Part shown: positions 53,246 to 61,629 of the stretch, in pieces | Layout: each line of letters opens with the position of its first letter | How positions within the stretch are numbered: the first letter of the stretch is position 1 | NCBI RefSeq assembly: GCF_000382345.1 | Contig: NZ_KB908110.1 | Span: forward strand, 1-64,000 | DNA: 64,000 bases | Direction: 5' to 3' | From: Massilia niastensis DSM 21313 | GTDB lineage: Bacteria > Pseudomonadota > Gammaproteobacteria > Burkholderiales > Burkholderiaceae_D | Notes under the pieces: generated by a model | Told to the model about the DNA's origin: nothing | Seen by the model: only the letters and a program-made list of their open reading frames with translations | The model's database searches: none | Program-made: the position numbers and the translations under genes

Positions 53246-53874
53246 GCCGTGCCTCCCGCGACTTCGGTCATCGCATCGATGATGTTGGGGTAGGCGCCGC
53301 AACGGCAGATGTTCCCGCTCATGCGCTCGCGCAGCTCGGCCTTCGACAGCAGGGGCTGCGCCGTCAGGTCGGCACTGGCGTGGCTCGGGACCCCGTCCCT
53401 GATCTCGGAGAGCACTGCAACGGCCGAGCAGATCTGTCCGGGCGTGCAGTAGCCGCACTGGTAGCCGTCGTGCTTGACGAAGGCGGCCTGCATCGGATGC
53501 AGCTTCGACGGCGTTCCGAGCCCTTCGATCGTCGTGATGCGGTCGCCTTCGTGCATGACGGCCAGGCTCAGGCACGAATTGATGCGGCGGCCGTTGACCA
53601 GCACCGTGCAGGCGCCGCACTGCCCCTGGTCGCAGCCCTTCTTGCTGCCTGTGAGGCGCAGGTGTTCACGCAGGGCGTCGAGCAGGGTGGTGCGGGTGTC
53701 GAGCCGGAGCTGATGGCGCTTGCCGTTGACCTCGAAGCGCACTGTGGAAGCTGGCGCCGCCTCGGATGCCGCCTGCGCTGCGCCGGGCAGTGGTGCCGCC
53801 AGTGCGGCTACGCCTCCAGCGCCGACCGCCATGAAGCCGCGCCGCGATATGTTGACGCTGTCGTTACTGTCCAT
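53242..53874 (-). CDS. paoA: Aldehyde oxidoreductase, 2Fe-2S subunit with Tat signal (PaoA/YagT type)
   Basis: 210 residues. The Tat signal NISRRGFMAVGAGGVAALAAPLPGAAQA shows periplasmic export of the folded complex. The plant-type 2Fe-2S motif is CDQGQCGACTVLVNGRRINSC, and the second cluster uses CGYCTPGQ and CRCGAYPNI. ATG 53874 has CGGAG seven bases upstream and is preferred to 53889. First gene of paoABC, all overlapping. Confidence 0.92.
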   Translation of the reverse strand: MDSNDSVNISRRGFMAVGAGGVAALAAPLPGAAQAASEAAPASTVRFEVNGKRHQLRLDTRTTLLDALREHLRLTGSKKGCDQGQCGACTVLVNGRRINSCLSLAVMHEGDRITTIEGLGTPSKLHPMQAAFVKHDGYQCGYCTPGQICSAVAVLSEIRDGVPSHASADLTAQPLLSKAELRERMSGNICRCGAYPNIIDAMTEVAGGTA

Positions 53875-53888
53875 CGTGTACTCCGGCA

Positions 53889-55055
53889 TCAGGATTTGGC
53901 GGGCGCCTCGACGCCTGAAAAGACGAGCACTGCATCTGGCAGCCGGGCTCCGCGGACCTGGATCGCCGACACAGCCTGATTCAGCTCGGAAAGCTCGGCG
54001 GCTGTGAAGCGCAAGGCGCTGGCGCCGATGTTCTCGATCATGTGCGCCATCTGTGTGGTGCCGGGGATCGGAACGATCCAGGGTTGTTGCGCCATGAGCC
54101 ATGCAAGTGCGATCTGGGCAGGTGTTGCCTGCTTCCGTGCGGCCCAGCGCTTCAGCAGCTCGACCAGGGCGAGGTTGTGGGGCAGGTTGTCGGGAGCGAA
54201 CCTGGACTCGACCTTGCGAATATCCCCGTCGGCAAAGCGCGTGTTCGCATCGATCGCGCCGGTGAGGAACTGGACGCCCAGCGGACTCCACGGAACAAAA
54301 CCGATGCCGAGCTCCTGGCAGGTGGGGATGACGCTCTCTTCCGGCCCGCGCCAGAGCATGGAATACTCGTTCTGCACCGCGCTGACCGGCAGCGCAGCGT
54401 GAGCGCGGCGCAAGGTCTTCAATCCCATCTCCGACAGACCCCAATGCAGGACTTTCCCTTGCTTCATCAAGTCCTGTACGGCGCCCGCGACATCTTCGAT
54501 CGGCACCTGCGGATCGACACGGTGCTGGTACAGGAGGTCGATGCGATCGGTCCGCAAGCGCTTCAGCATGCCTTCGACGGCCTGCTTGATATGGGCCGGG
54601 CGACTGTTCAGTCCAGGCAGGCGCTTTCCAGTCTCGAGATCGATGTTCCATCCGAACTTGGAAGCGATCACTACCTTGTTCCGAAATGGCGCCACACCTT
54701 CGCCCAGAATGCGTTCCACTTCATGGGGACCATAGGCCTCGGCGGCGTCGAAGAAGCTCACTCCGCGGTCGTAGGCGCTCCGGATGATATTGAGCATCTC
54801 CGGCCGGCTGGGGACCGTCGTCTGGTAGGTACGGCTCATGTTCTGGACACCCAGGCCCACACTGGATACTTCCAGGGTGCCCAGTTTGCGGCGGCCCGGG
54901 ATGGTGGCAGCCGAAGTACTTTTCGCGGCCCTGCCTGTGGCGCCTCCCTGGGCCAGTGCATTTCCTGCCAACGGCGTTGCAGCCAGGCTTCCTGCTGCCA
55001 CCAGAAAGCTCCGGCGACCTGCTTCCGATCCATTCTTCGTAGTCGACTTCGACAT
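53889..55055 (-). CDS. Aldo/keto reductase with Tat signal
   Basis: 388 residues. An N-terminal Tat signal (EAGRRSFLVAAGSLAATPLAGNALA) precedes an AKR barrel: FFDAAEAYGPHEVERILGEGV (catalytic Asp/Tyr), SKFGW (Lys) and the His in LYQHRVDP. Export of a normally cytoplasmic NADPH enzyme is odd, as NADPH is not expected in the periplasm; the signal may be vestigial or the protein may carry bound cofactor. It stands 15 bp upstream of paoA in the same direction, so it may be the first gene of the pao operon. It has two LysR-type boxes upstream. Confidence 0.87.
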   Translation of the reverse strand: MSKSTTKNGSEAGRRSFLVAAGSLAATPLAGNALAQGGATGRAAKSTSAATIPGRRKLGTLEVSSVGLGVQNMSRTYQTTVPSRPEMLNIIRSAYDRGVSFFDAAEAYGPHEVERILGEGVAPFRNKVVIASKFGWNIDLETGKRLPGLNSRPAHIKQAVEGMLKRLRTDRIDLLYQHRVDPQVPIEDVAGAVQDLMKQGKVLHWGLSEMGLKTLRRAHAALPVSAVQNEYSMLWRGPEESVIPTCQELGIGFVPWSPLGVQFLTGAIDANTRFADGDIRKVESRFAPDNLPHNLALVELLKRWAARKQATPAQIALAWLMAQQPWIVPIPGTTQMAHMIENIGASALRFTAAELSELNQAVSAIQVRGARLPDAVLVFSGVEAPAKS

Positions 55056-55122
55056 TTCCAACCTCTTCTCAACATGGCCTCACGTTGGCACCGCGCTACC
55101 GCCGGTGCCATCTCATTTTCCG

Positions 55123-55153
55123 AACTCTACTGAGCACGATTGAACTTGAATAG
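55123..55153. repeat. 31-nt promoter element, copy A
   Basis: Matches 57740-57770 at 28 of 31 positions (core GCACGATTGAACTTGA). Both copies end 22 nt before an ATTAG-N5-CTAAT box and both lie upstream of leftward genes, so they look like a duplicated core promoter. Confidence 0.6.
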
Positions 55154-55174
55154 ATAGAAAAAGCTGCAAGAGGT

Positions 55175-55191
55175 CATTAGCACAGCTTATG
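55175..55191. promoter_or_regulatory. LysR-type box, AKR/pao side
   Basis: CATTAGCACAGCTTATG: ATTAG-N5-CTTAT, a T-N11-A box with one mismatch to the perfect palindrome. Confidence 0.55.
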
Positions 55192-55260
55192 AATCGGATG
55201 CCCCGCAGCGACCGGACGAACCCGGAGCCCGCTTCCTCACCAGACCCGGACACCAGGAAT

Positions 55261-55277
55261 CATTAGCTGAGCTAATG
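55261..55277. promoter_or_regulatory. LysR-type box, hydrolase side, perfect palindrome
   Basis: CATTAGCTGAGCTAATG is a perfect palindrome with the T-N11-A layout, 85 bp before the hydrolase GTG start. Confidence 0.65.
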
Positions 55278-55361
55278 AGTTCATGCGGATTTCCCCGGCT
55301 TATCAGCGACGGCCAGCGCGGCTAGACTCGACTTCACTTTTTGACTTTGCGGAGTATTCCT

Positions 55362-56417
55362 GTGAAACACCTGGTGTTGAAGACTGCCCTCATGGCAGCA
55401 GTGGTCGGTATCCCGGCCGGCGGGGCGCAAGCCGCCGACTACAAGAAGAACCCTTTTACCCTGGCCTACGATGGCGCGATCACGAAGAATGAGCCGGGGA
55501 AGGTCAACATCCATCCGGTGAGGTACACATTGCACGGCCTGGAGATCGCCGCCAACGTCTACACGCCGGCCAACTACGATCCGGCGAAGAGCTATCCCGC
55601 TGTCGTGGTGGCCCACCCGAACGGGGGCGTGAAGGAGCAGGTGGCCGGCCTGTACGCGCAGCGCCTGGCGGAACTGGGCTACGTCACGATTGCGGCAGAC
55701 GCGGCCTACCAGGGCGCGAGCGCAGGACAGCCACGCAATGTCGACAAGCCCGCGTACCGCATCGAGGATATCCACGGCATGGCGGACTTCATCACCCGCT
55801 TCTCCGGCGTCGACGGAAAGCGCCTGGGCTTGCTCGGCCTGTGCGGCGGCGGCGGCTATTCGCTGGCCGCAGCCGACACCGACAAGCGATTCAAGGCGGT
55901 CGCCACGGTCAGCATGTTCAACTCCGGACGGGTGCGTCGCAACGGCTATGTGGACTCGCAACTCGGTAGCATCCGGGACCGCCTGCAGCAGGCTTCGGCA
56001 GCCCGCGCGCAGGAGGTGGCCGGTGGGGGAGTGCTCTATTCGGGTGACGCCAAGCTGACGGATGAGCAGATCGCCAGGCTGCCGTTCGAGCTGTACCGGC
56101 AGGGCTACGCGTACTACTGGAAAACGCACGCACACCCGAACTCGACCTTCAGGTACACCACGAGCAGTCTGCTGGACTTGATGCGCTTCGACGCCACTGG
56201 CCAGATCGAACTCATCAACCAGCCTTTGCTGATGATCGCGGGCAGCAGGGCCGACAGCCTGTACATGAGCGAGGACGCGTTCGCCAAGGCGAGCGGTACG
56301 AAGGACAAGGAACTGTTCAAGATCGAGGGCGCGACACATATCGAGACCTACTGGGTCCCCAGGTATGTGGATGCCGCGATCGACAAGCTGGCAGCGTTCT
56401 ACACAAGGACCCTGTGA
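55362..56417 (+). CDS. Exported alpha/beta hydrolase (dienelactone-hydrolase-like)
   Basis: 351 residues from GTG 55362, which has GGAG eight bases upstream; the signal peptide is LVLKTALMAAVVGIPAGGAQA. The hydrolase core shows AVVVAHPNGGVKEQVAGLYAQRLAE (oxyanion region) and a nucleophile elbow GLCGGGGYS with Cys in place of Ser, as in dienelactone hydrolases. The acid/His pair is expected in the SRADSLY and EGATHIETYW segments. It is divergent from the Tat-AKR and carries a perfect LysR-type box, so it probably belongs to the same local regulon. Confidence 0.82.
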   Translation: MKHLVLKTALMAAVVGIPAGGAQAADYKKNPFTLAYDGAITKNEPGKVNIHPVRYTLHGLEIAANVYTPANYDPAKSYPAVVVAHPNGGVKEQVAGLYAQRLAELGYVTIAADAAYQGASAGQPRNVDKPAYRIEDIHGMADFITRFSGVDGKRLGLLGLCGGGGYSLAAADTDKRFKAVATVSMFNSGRVRRNGYVDSQLGSIRDRLQQASAARAQEVAGGGVLYSGDAKLTDEQIARLPFELYRQGYAYYWKTHAHPNSTFRYTTSSLLDLMRFDATGQIELINQPLLMIAGSRADSLYMSEDAFAKASGTKDKELFKIEGATHIETYWVPRYVDAAIDKLAAFYTRTL

Positions 56418-56484
56418 TGCACGAGGCGTGGTTCACCTCACTTGCCCAGGTACTCCGCTGCCCATAGCCGCGAGTGAACAGCGC

Positions 56485-56922
56485 TCAAGGCTTCGCAAAT
56501 ACCTCTTTGGCCACTGCGATGGCGCTTACCGCATTCGGCCAGCCGGAGTAGAACGCCAGGTGCGTGATGGTCTCGACCAGTTCAGCCTCCGTCACGCCGT
56601 TCTCGCGCGCGATCCGCAAGTGCGAGCGCAACTGGTCCGGACGATTCATGGCAATCAGCGCGCTGACGGTGGCCAGGCTGCGGTCGCGCTTGGACAGTCC
56701 GGGCCGCTCCCACACGTCGGCGTAGAGTACCTTGTCGGTCAGGTCCGCAAGTTTCGGCGCAATGTCGCCGTACATGCGCTGCGCCGGCGTCGGCGCAGCG
56801 GTGCCGGCTGGCTTGGCAGCCTGCGGACGCGGTGGCTGTACCTGGGCACTGGCGGAAGCGGTGGACAGCGCACATGCCATGACAAGGGCGCCGATATGGT
56901 TTTTTTGCGAGAATACTTTCAT
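56485..56922 (-). CDS. Exported carboxymuconolactone decarboxylase family protein
   Basis: 145 residues. Signal peptide IGALVMACALSTASASA and a proline-rich linker, then the CMD fold (KLADLTDKVLYADVWERPGLSKRDRSLATVSALIAMNRPDQLRSHLRIARENGVTEAELVETITHLAFYSGWPNAVSA). The CxxC pair of AhpD-type peroxidases is absent, so it is of the decarboxylase-like type with unknown substrate. It follows the cupin gene by 81 bp in the same direction. Confidence 0.82.
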   Translation of the reverse strand: MKVFSQKNHIGALVMACALSTASASAQVQPPRPQAAKPAGTAAPTPAQRMYGDIAPKLADLTDKVLYADVWERPGLSKRDRSLATVSALIAMNRPDQLRSHLRIARENGVTEAELVETITHLAFYSGWPNAVSAIAVAKEVFAKP

Positions 56923-57003
56923 GTAGCCTTCCTGTAGGGGCAAGTGTGAGTTCCCGGCGTCGCCATGGATAGTCGCCGTCCGGGAAGCGATGGAGGTCGC
57001 AGC

Positions 57004-57480
57004 TCAGTACTGGTACTGCTCGTCGCTGACCTTCTCCATCCAATGCGTCGATTGTCCGTCCAGTGATTCCGCGATCGCCACATGGCTCATTCCGATAGTC
57101 CGGCTTGCGCCATGCCAGTGCTTGACGCCAGGTGGAATCCAGACGATATCGCCAGGACGTATTTCCTCGGCCGGGGCGCCCCATTGCTGAACCCGTCCAA
57201 GGCCGGCAGTGACGATCAGCGTTTGCCCCAATGGATGCGCATGCCAGGCTGTTCGCGCGCCGGGTTCGAAGGTGACGATGCCGCCACCCACGCGGCCGGG
57301 TGCTTCCGCCTTGAACGGTGAGTCGACGCGAACGGATCCTGTAAAGTTCTGCTGCGGCCCGGCGGCGGATGGCTGGGAGCCAACCCGGGTCACCCTGAGC
57401 TTGGCTGCAGGCGGTTCGGCGGCAATGGCTGCTCCGATGGCGAAGCAGATGGCGCTGGCCATCAATGTGGTTTTGGTCAT
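57004..57480 (-). CDS. Exported cupin-domain protein
   Basis: 158 residues. A signal peptide (LMASAICFAIGAAIA) is followed by one cupin barrel: motif 1 GARTAWHAHPLGQTLIVTAGLGRVQQWG, motif 2 RPGDIVWIPPGVKHWHGA, with the His/Glu-type metal ligands. It is probably co-transcribed with the CMD gene. Cupin plus CMD pairs with AKRs occur in several proteobacteria but no function is assigned. ATG 57480 is preferred; ATG 57498 is possible. Confidence 0.82.
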   Translation of the reverse strand: MTKTTLMASAICFAIGAAIAAEPPAAKLRVTRVGSQPSAAGPQQNFTGSVRVDSPFKAEAPGRVGGGIVTFEPGARTAWHAHPLGQTLIVTAGLGRVQQWGAPAEEIRPGDIVWIPPGVKHWHGASRTIGMSHVAIAESLDGQSTHWMEKVSDEQYQY

Positions 57481-57559
57481 GGCGGTCAGATCTCGCATGC
57501 CTTGGAATCCGGAATCTGGACAAGATCGAATCCAGGGACGGGCATCGTGCGCCCATTGT

Positions 57560-57786
57560 TCAATTCGACATGCTGCATGGGTAAGTCCTTTCGCTGACGA
57601 CCCGATCGACGTGCTCTCGTACGCCTCGATCAAGCTCAATAGTTGATGCATTCTTTCAGGCTGCATCCTTGACGCGCCGGTTTCCCAGATCCTGTCGAAT
57701 TCGGCGGTGGCCGCACGATAGCGGGCCCACGTGCTCGGTAACTCTACCGGGCACGATTGAACTTGATTAGTTGGTAAATTCAGCAT
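57560..57786 (-). pseudogene. HigA-type antitoxin, N-terminal relic
   Basis: The frame contains ARYRAATAEFDRIWETGASRMQPERMHQLLSLIEAYES, which resembles the N-terminal AxxEFDxLW...LLxLIEAYE pattern of HigA antitoxins. The DNA-binding helix-turn-helix that should follow is missing and the frame runs into the cupin gene. No HigB toxin is adjacent. Confidence 0.4.
57740..57770. repeat. 31-nt promoter element, copy B
   Basis: See 55123-55153. Here it lies upstream of the cupin-CMD operon and ends 22 nt before the box at 57793-57807. Confidence 0.6.
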
Positions 57787-57792
57787 GGTCTT

Positions 57793-57807
57793 ATAAGGTA
57801 GACTAAT
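57793..57807. promoter_or_regulatory. LysR-type box upstream of the cupin operon
   Basis: ATAAGGTAGACTAAT: second arm perfect, first arm ATAAG for ATTAG; T-N11-A spacing kept. Confidence 0.5.
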
Positions 57808-57885
57808 CAATCAGGGGAAGCTGGCCAATGCCTTCACCATTCGGGACCGTCCCCCACCTGCTCGTGCCACTCCTTGAAACTTCCG

Positions 57886-58863
57886 TCACCGGCCCACCAG
57901 TTTCTGGCGATCCGCCGAATAGCGGTCTCCCTGCACCGGGACGCGCGCAATCGCGGCGTTGACCTCGCTGAGTTCCTCAGGCGCGAGCCGAACCGCGGCC
58001 GCCCCGATATTCTCTTCAAGCCGGTGCGGTTTGGTGGTCCCTGGGATGGGAACGATCCAGGGCCTTTGGGCCAGCAGCCATGCGAGCGCAACCTGGGCCG
58101 GGGTTGCCTGCTTGCGCCTGGCGATGTCCGCAAGCAGATCGACCAGAGCCGTGTTGGCCGCGCGTGCTTCCGGGGTAAAACGCGGCACCGTATTGCGGAA
58201 GTCGCTTGCGTCGAACTGCGTGGACTCGCTGATGGCGCCGGTCAGGAAACCTTTGCCGAGCGGGCTGAACGGGACGAAACCGATCCCGAGTTCTTCCAGC
58301 AGCGGCAGGATCTCGGCTTCCGGCTCGCGCCACCACATCGAGTATTCGCTTTGCAGCGCAGTGACCGGCTGCACGGCATGCGCGCGACGAATCGTTTCCG
58401 GGCCAGCTTCCGACAGGCCGAAATGCTTGACCTTGCCCTGCCGGATCAGGTCCTGGACCGCGCCGGCGACCTCTTCGATCGGCACGTTCGGGTCGGGACG
58501 ATGTTGGTAGAACAGGTCGATACGGTCAGTCTTGAGTCGCTCGAGCGACTGCTCCGCTACTTTCCGGATACGTTCAGGCCTGCTGTCCAGACCGGCATGT
58601 GCGTCGCCATGGCGAAAGCCGAATTTCGTTGCGATGACGACCCGGTCACGGAACGGCGCCAGCGCCTCTCCCACCAGTTCCTCGTTGGGCCCGTAGGCTT
58701 CCGCGGTATCGAAAAAGTTAACGCCTTGCTCGACGGCCATCTGGATGAGGCGAATGGCGCTTTGCCGTTCGGCTGCAGGACCATAACCGTAGCTCAGGCC
58801 CATGCAGCCGAAGCCAATGCCGGACACCTGCAGTCCGCTCTTTCCAAGTTCACGCTGTTGCAT
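57886..58863 (-). CDS. Aldo/keto reductase, cytoplasmic
   Basis: 325 residues. MQQRELGKSGLQVSGIGFGCMGLSYGYGP, then NFFDTAEAYGPNEELVGEAL (Asp/Tyr), TKFGF (Lys), DLFYQHRPDP (His) and the C-terminal IVPIPGTTKPHRLEENIGA NADPH loop. No export signal. It is similar to the Tat-AKR at 53889-55055 and probably a paralogue. Start at 58863 has GAGGAGA five bases upstream. It is divergent from lysR, a usual arrangement for a target gene. Confidence 0.9.
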   Translation of the reverse strand: MQQRELGKSGLQVSGIGFGCMGLSYGYGPAAERQSAIRLIQMAVEQGVNFFDTAEAYGPNEELVGEALAPFRDRVVIATKFGFRHGDAHAGLDSRPERIRKVAEQSLERLKTDRIDLFYQHRPDPNVPIEEVAGAVQDLIRQGKVKHFGLSEAGPETIRRAHAVQPVTALQSEYSMWWREPEAEILPLLEELGIGFVPFSPLGKGFLTGAISESTQFDASDFRNTVPRFTPEARAANTALVDLLADIARRKQATPAQVALAWLLAQRPWIVPIPGTTKPHRLEENIGAAAVRLAPEELSEVNAAIARVPVQGDRYSADRQKLVGR

Positions 58864-58949
58864 CGTTTCTCCTCGCACTGAATGAAATTCTCAAGGTCAA
58901 GCCTTTCGTCATCGATAGCGAGTACTGTACCGGCAATGCCATTGCTTGA

Positions 58950-58964
58950 TTAGCCGCTATAATT
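58950..58964. promoter_or_regulatory. LysR-type box, AKR side
   Basis: ATTAGCCGCTATAAT: first arm perfect, second arm ATAAT for CTAAT; T-N11-A spacing. It sits 87 bp upstream of the AKR start. Confidence 0.55.
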
Positions 58965-58976
58965 GGAAAGCCCTTA

Positions 58977-58991
58977 TTAGCAGCTCTAATG
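58977..58991. promoter_or_regulatory. LysR-type box at the lysR start
   Basis: ATTAGCAGCTCTAAT is a perfect ATTAG-N5-CTAAT box ending 4 bp before the lysR ATG, which fits autoregulation. Confidence 0.6.
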
Positions 58992-58995
58992 AATA

Positions 58996-59886
58996 ATGAG
59001 AGAAAACCTCAACGACCTGACAGCATTCGTCACGGTAGCCCGCGAAGGCAGTTTTACGCGGGCGGCGGCACAGCTCGGCGTTTCGCAATCTGCGCTGAGC
59101 CAGACGATCCGTGCTCTGGAAGAGCGCCTGGGACTGCGTTTGCTGACGCGCACAACCCGGCGGGTTGCGCCAACCGATGCGGGCGAACGCCTGCTGGCGG
59201 CAATCGGCCCACGGCTCGATGGTATCGAGGAGGATCTCGCCGCACTGAGCGACCTGCGAGACAAGCCGGCAGGCAACATACGACTCACCGCTTCCGAACA
59301 TGCAGCCAGTTCGATACTGCTGCCGCGGCTGGCGGCACTACTGCCCAGCTACCCGGACATCAAGATCGAAATCAATACCGACTACCGGATGGTCGACATT
59401 GTCGAACAACGTTTCGATGCGGGAGTGCGGCTTGGCGAGCACCTGCAAAAGGACATGATTGCGGTACGCATTGGACCGGATGTGCGGATGGCGGTCGTTG
59501 GCGCGCCAGGCTATTTCGCCGGGCGGCCGGCCCCCGACAAACCGCAGGACCTGACCGCCCACGACTGCATCAACGTGCGCCTCCCCACCCATGGAGGCTT
59601 GCTGCCCTGGGATTTCAAGAAAGGGACGCGTGAGCTGAACGTGCGTGTCGAGGGACAAATGACCTTCAACGGATTCCCGCAAGTGGTCGACGCCGCACTG
59701 GCCGGGATGGGGCTGGCATTCGTGCTGGAGGATGTCGTCAGGCGGCATATCGAAGATGGCAGGCTGGTGCGCGTGCTGGAAGACTGGTGCGAGGAGTTCC
59801 CTGGCTATCACCTGTATTATCCGAGCAGGCGACAGCCGTCGCCGGCGTTTGCACTCGTGGTGGATACGCTACGTTACCGCAGCTGA
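58996..59886 (+). CDS. LysR family transcriptional regulator
   Basis: 296 residues. N-terminal winged helix-turn-helix (LNDLTAFVTVAREGSFTRAAAQLGVSQSALSQTIRALEERLGLRLLTRTTRRV), then the effector domain (LTASEHAASSILLPRLAALLPSYPDIKIEI, NVRLPTHGGLLPWDFKKG). It belongs to the CrgA/YhjC-like group that usually controls a divergent reductase. It is proposed here to control the AKRs, hydrolase and cupin genes through ATTAG-N5-CTAAT boxes. Confidence 0.92.
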   Translation: MRENLNDLTAFVTVAREGSFTRAAAQLGVSQSALSQTIRALEERLGLRLLTRTTRRVAPTDAGERLLAAIGPRLDGIEEDLAALSDLRDKPAGNIRLTASEHAASSILLPRLAALLPSYPDIKIEINTDYRMVDIVEQRFDAGVRLGEHLQKDMIAVRIGPDVRMAVVGAPGYFAGRPAPDKPQDLTAHDCINVRLPTHGGLLPWDFKKGTRELNVRVEGQMTFNGFPQVVDAALAGMGLAFVLEDVVRRHIEDGRLVRVLEDWCEEFPGYHLYYPSRRQPSPAFALVVDTLRYRS

Positions 59887-60225
59887 CAGTCGTCCGCGGG
59901 GCGAAGTGACGAGCACCGCAGAGCCCGGAAACCATGACAATTCCCTGCTGACCGCGCCATGCACCTCAAAGAGGAGGAGCAGGCGGCGAACGATCAGTTT
60001 ACGCCTCGTTGCTCGCGTTCGAAGACGCCGCTCCCGGTACTGGACATCCGAGCCGAAGCGCTACCGGATGGCTTGCGCCATCCGGTTCGATGGCGTAGAT
60101 GACGCCGTGCCCTTGACACGCCGCCGCGGTGTGTCGTCTTTGCGGTGGACGCTGCGCCAGCCGCCGGCGGTCTATGCTGCGGCATGCGGGAGGCCGCTGA
60201 AAATAGCGAATACGAGGAGACTGTT
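59887..60225. other. Intergenic stretch with a hairpin
   Basis: 339 bp with no convincing gene. CCGGATGGC-TTGC-GCCATCCGG (60064-60085) is a perfect 9-bp stem that may end lysR transcription. GAGGAG at 60214-60219 belongs to the next gene. Confidence 0.5.
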
Positions 60226-61182
60226 ATGGAATTTGTGCAGAGAATGGACCGTGCCTTGAGGGAGACGTATTGCGCGCTCCCGGTGTTGCCCGACCCCCTT
60301 ATCGATATCGCCGGCGCCCGCCGCGCCATGCTCGAGATGTTCGCCGTCGCGCGGACCGGACAGCAGCCCAGCGAGGCAGTCCTCACGGAAGACCGGCGCA
60401 TCACCGGTCCAGCCGGCGCGCCCGAGGTGCCGATCCGTGTCTACCGTCCGCGCCACGCCAGTGGCGCGCTGCCGGCGCTGCTTTGGATCCATGGCGGCGG
60501 CTTCACGCTCGGCCTGCCCGCGCAGGACGACCTGTTTTGCGAGCAGATCGTCGAGACCCTCGGCGCCGTCGTCGTGTCGGTCGATTACCGCCTGGCGCCG
60601 GAGCATCCATTCCCGGCCGGGACGCAGGATTGCTACGCGGCGCTCGCCTGGCTGCTTACGCAGGCGCCGGCGCTCGGCGTCGACACCAGGCGCATCGCGG
60701 TGGGCGGCGCCAGCGCCGGTGGCGGCCTGGCGGCCGGACTGGCGCTCATGGCGCGCGACCGGAATGAGTTTCCGCTGGCATTTCAGTTTCTGCTGTGTCC
60801 CTGTATCGACGACCGCCATGTCACGGCCTCGAGCCATGAAGTGAACGACGATCGCACCTGGAGCCGCGCCAAATCGCTGCAGGCGTGGCGGGCGTATCTC
60901 GGCGAGCGCGATCACGGCGATGGCTTGCCTTACGCGGCGGCCGCACGCGCGTCCGATCTGCGGGGATTGCCGCCGACGTACCTGATGGTCGGCGGGCTGG
61001 ACCTGGTGCGCGATGAAATCGTCGCCTACGGGGCGCGCCTGATCGAGGCCGGCGTGACGACCGAGCTGCACGTCTGGCCGGGCGGCTTTCATGGCTTCGA
61101 GCTGTTCGTGCCGGACGCGCCGATCAGCCAGGCGGCGCGCGCCGGCTACCTGAATGCTCTCGAACGGGCCCTGGGCGCGTGA
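60226..61182 (+). CDS. Alpha/beta hydrolase, hormone-sensitive-lipase family esterase
   Basis: 318 residues. LLWIHGGGFTLG is the HGGG oxyanion motif, GGASAGGGLAAGLAL the nucleophile elbow (GxSxG with Ser), and the C-terminal HVWPGGFHGFELF carries the catalytic His; the Asp is near GGLDLVRDE. The ATG at 60226 has GAGGAG seven bases upstream. It hydrolyses short-chain esters, natural substrate unknown. Confidence 0.88.
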   Translation: MEFVQRMDRALRETYCALPVLPDPLIDIAGARRAMLEMFAVARTGQQPSEAVLTEDRRITGPAGAPEVPIRVYRPRHASGALPALLWIHGGGFTLGLPAQDDLFCEQIVETLGAVVVSVDYRLAPEHPFPAGTQDCYAALAWLLTQAPALGVDTRRIAVGGASAGGGLAAGLALMARDRNEFPLAFQFLLCPCIDDRHVTASSHEVNDDRTWSRAKSLQAWRAYLGERDHGDGLPYAAAARASDLRGLPPTYLMVGGLDLVRDEIVAYGARLIEAGVTTELHVWPGGFHGFELFVPDAPISQAARAGYLNALERALGA

Positions 61183-61629
61183 ACGCCGGACGACGGCGCA
61201 CAGCACGCTGACGGATCTGCCGTCTTCGATGCGGTAGCCGATGCATTGATCCACCATCACCGGCAGGGCATGGGCGGCGACTGGCCGCGGCCCGGCCCGG
61301 ACGGCGTCCCGGCAATGGACGCCGCCACATGCCACCGGCCGACGACGGCACGCCGGCCCTCCTGCGCGCGTCGATCTTCAGCGACGGCCCGCCCGTCGAT
61401 CACACCTCCTGTACCTTCCCCGCGGCCAGTCGGTCCTCCATGAAGCAGTGTTGTAAACGGCTCGCGGCGCCGGCGCCGCCGGTTGTCATCTCTCGGGATG
61501 ACAGATGCCGACGACATCCAACGGTAATCTCGATGACATCACCAATTCAGCAAGAGATTGGAGCGGCTGAAGAGAAGAAACCGCCACGGCATCGCGTGTG
61601 CGGTACCCCAGAAAGAATGGAGACGATAG
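61183..61629. other. 447-bp region without a recognised gene
   Basis: Several short frames are open on both strands but none has a ribosome binding site plus a family pattern. A GGAGA lies 8 bases before the following ATG. A decayed gene cannot be excluded. Confidence 0.4.

Larger units (their letters stand above)
55056..55361. other. Divergent regulatory region between AKR and hydrolase genes
   Basis: 306 bp, no gene. It contains a 31-nt element shared with 57740-57770 and two ATTAG-N5-CTAAT boxes (55176-55190, 55262-55276). Confidence 0.6.
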
